Below, piece by piece: positions 4,258-5,191 of a stretch of DNA of 5,191 nt. The stretch's first letter is position 1. Each line of letters opens with the position of its first letter. The stretch comes from Nitrospirota bacterium (lineage in GTDB: Bacteria; Nitrospinota; Nitrospinia; Nitrospinales; Nitrospinaceae). The notes under the pieces were generated by a model. It was not told the DNA's origin. It searched no databases and saw only the letters and a program-made list of their open reading frames with translations. The position numbers and the translations under genes are program-made. The stretch covers positions 1-5,191 of the forward strand of contig QIDN01000159.1 in NCBI GenBank assembly GCA_003229345.1. The letters are read 5' to 3'.

Positions 4258-5191
4258 TCAACCTCCACTCCGCTGTTGGATTTCCGTGCGGGTTTTCTGG
4301 AAGACCTCGGCCAGTGGACCTCCCAGGCGGATAGCCTGATCGATGACCTCCAAAGCATCCTCCTGACGGTCCAATTCCATGAGGACGTGCGCAAGGTTGT
4401 TGTAGGCCGCACCCGACCGGGGAGCCGCGTCGACGGCGGAACGAAACGCCCGCTCGGCCCCTGCCAGATTTTTCAGGGCATAACGGCTGTTGCCGAGACC
4501 TATCCAAGCCGTCTCGTTATGCGGCCAGCGGTCCGTCGCGTGGACATAGGCCTGCTGTACTTCAGTCCAGTGTTCGGTCTGTTCCAATCCTATAACGGCT
4601 TTGAGATAAACTTCCTCCCGCGCCGTTGCGGGGAACTGCTGCGGGGAAAGGGTGAGGAGTCCCCAATGCCCCGAAGGTCGCCAGGTACTGGCAAATGCGT
4701 CGATGGCTAGAACCTCTCTGGCTTCCACGCCGGAGTGAAGAATAATTTCACGTTGATCCAGATCGTAGCCGATGATTACGGCATAGTGCCAACTGGCTTG
4801 AAAAAGAGACCGCAACCGTTGCAAAACGATGACGGGATGGCCGCCAGCCACTTCCTTCAATATATCCTCAATGCGGTGAACCGGATACGCGACGCGGCCA
4901 TGGCGGCGGGCGGCACCAATCATGTCCGGCGGCAGGCTTCCCTGACGGCTGGGGGTATACACTTCCGGTTTCAATTGCTCGGGGGTGACCGCCACGCCGG
5001 ACCATTGCAACGTCATGGCAAGGGATGCGGGACCACATTGAAATTCACCCTGGGGATAGAACGGAACTTCCGCCAATTCAATTTTGCGGGGAATGTCGAG
5101 GGAGGGGGGCAACTCCACTTTCGGCTTCAATTGTTCAGGAGTAATCGCCACACCGGACCATTGCAACGTCATGGCAAGGGATGCGGGACCA
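4258..5191 (-). CDS. C39-like (PA2778-type) cysteine peptidase with C-terminal TPRs, 5' end cut by the window edge
   Basis: About 310 residues are visible. The frame stays open through the right edge, so the ATG at 5172 is internal; it is preceded by codons for G-P-A-S-L-A. Counting from that Met, the peptidase core has PQGEFQCGPASLAMTL (nucleophile Cys46, probable oxyanion Gln41) and WHYAVIIGYD (His129). A strand IILHSG lies where C39 peptidases usually carry the third residue, Asp. Two TPRs follow (about 220-252 and 256-285), and the protein ends QQRSGG. The layout matches PA2778-family cysteine peptidases, C39-like proteins probably acting in the envelope; their substrate is not known to me. 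The segment with the catalytic Cys is present twice, 52 residues apart. The signal sequence, if any, lies outside the window. Confidence 0.88.
   Translation of the reverse strand, partial: GPASLAMTLQWSGVAITPEQLKPKVELPPSLDIPRKIELAEVPFYPQGEFQCGPASLAMTLQWSGVAVTPEQLKPEVYTPSRQGSLPPDMIGAARRHGRVAYPVHRIEDILKEVAGGHPVIVLQRLRSLFQASWHYAVIIGYDLDQREIILHSGVEAREVLAIDAFASTWRPSGHWGLLTLSPQQFPATAREEVYLKAVIGLEQTEHWTEVQQAYVHATDRWPHNETAWIGLGNSRYALKNLAGAERAFRSAVDAAPRSGAAYNNLAHVLMELDRQEDALEVIDQAIRLGGPLAEVFQKTRTEIQQRSGG
4961..5191. repeat. Tandem duplication in the peptidase gene, 156-bp offset (4961-5035 and 5117-5191)
   Basis: Bases 4961-5035 align without gaps to 5117-5191, offset 156 bp (52 codons). The first 36 aligned bases differ at eight positions, while the remaining 39 (4997-5035 against 5153-5191) are identical up to the window edge. 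The encoded segments, GPASLAMTLQWSGVA followed by (V/I)TPEQLKP(E/K)V, differ at only two residues. The duplication therefore includes the catalytic-cysteine motif. Confidence 0.92.

Noticed and set aside
4276..4710. 144-residue plus-strand frame opposite the peptidase gene
   Set aside because: It has no recognisable domain, and the opposite strand has clear peptidase and TPR motifs over the same bases.

Overview
The window looks like the chromosome of a flagellated, diderm (Gram-negative-type) bacterium. Two proteins carry clear Sec signal peptides, there is a CsrA-FliW pair, and there is one tRNA gene. FliW is absent from most Gammaproteobacteria, so Nitrospinota, Nitrospirota, Desulfobacterota or a similar lineage is more likely. 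That placement is inferred from gene content only. Coding density is high, and I see no insertion sequence, phage gene, CRISPR array or rRNA.

Layout from left to right: (i) 1-856, minus strand: an exported Sel1-repeat protein whose C-terminus runs off the left edge. (ii) 857-1105: non-coding, with a likely promoter for the Sel1 gene and weak terminator-like structures. (iii) 1106-1181, minus: tRNA-Phe(GAA) with encoded CCA. (iv) 1182-1359: a divergent promoter region serving the tRNA on one side and csrA on the other. (v) 1360-2042, plus: csrA and fliW overlapping by an ATGA junction. (vi) 2081-2761, minus: a cytoplasmic ankyrin-repeat protein convergent with fliW. (vii) 2800-4122, minus: an exported protein of unknown family, made of four roughly 98-residue modules that each hold one cysteine pair. 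(viii) 4258-5191, minus: a C39-like (PA2778-type) cysteine peptidase with C-terminal TPRs, open at the right edge and carrying a tandem duplication of its catalytic-cysteine segment.

How the genes relate: csrA and fliW form a known regulatory partnership. CsrA is an RNA-binding translational regulator, and FliW is the protein antagonist that links it to flagellin level. Here they appear to be a two-gene unit with its own promoter, and no flagellar structural gene is visible next to them. The three minus-strand genes from 5191 down to 2081 are co-oriented. The Cys-module gene and the ankyrin gene lie only 38 nt apart and may be co-transcribed, while a good -10 box precedes the Cys-module gene. 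Four of the six protein genes are built from tandem repeats (Sel1, ankyrin, Cys-pair modules, TPR).

The points most worth a second look are the four-module cysteine-pair protein, the duplicated catalytic segment in the peptidase, and a GGA motif at the fliW start that could let CsrA control its own antagonist.
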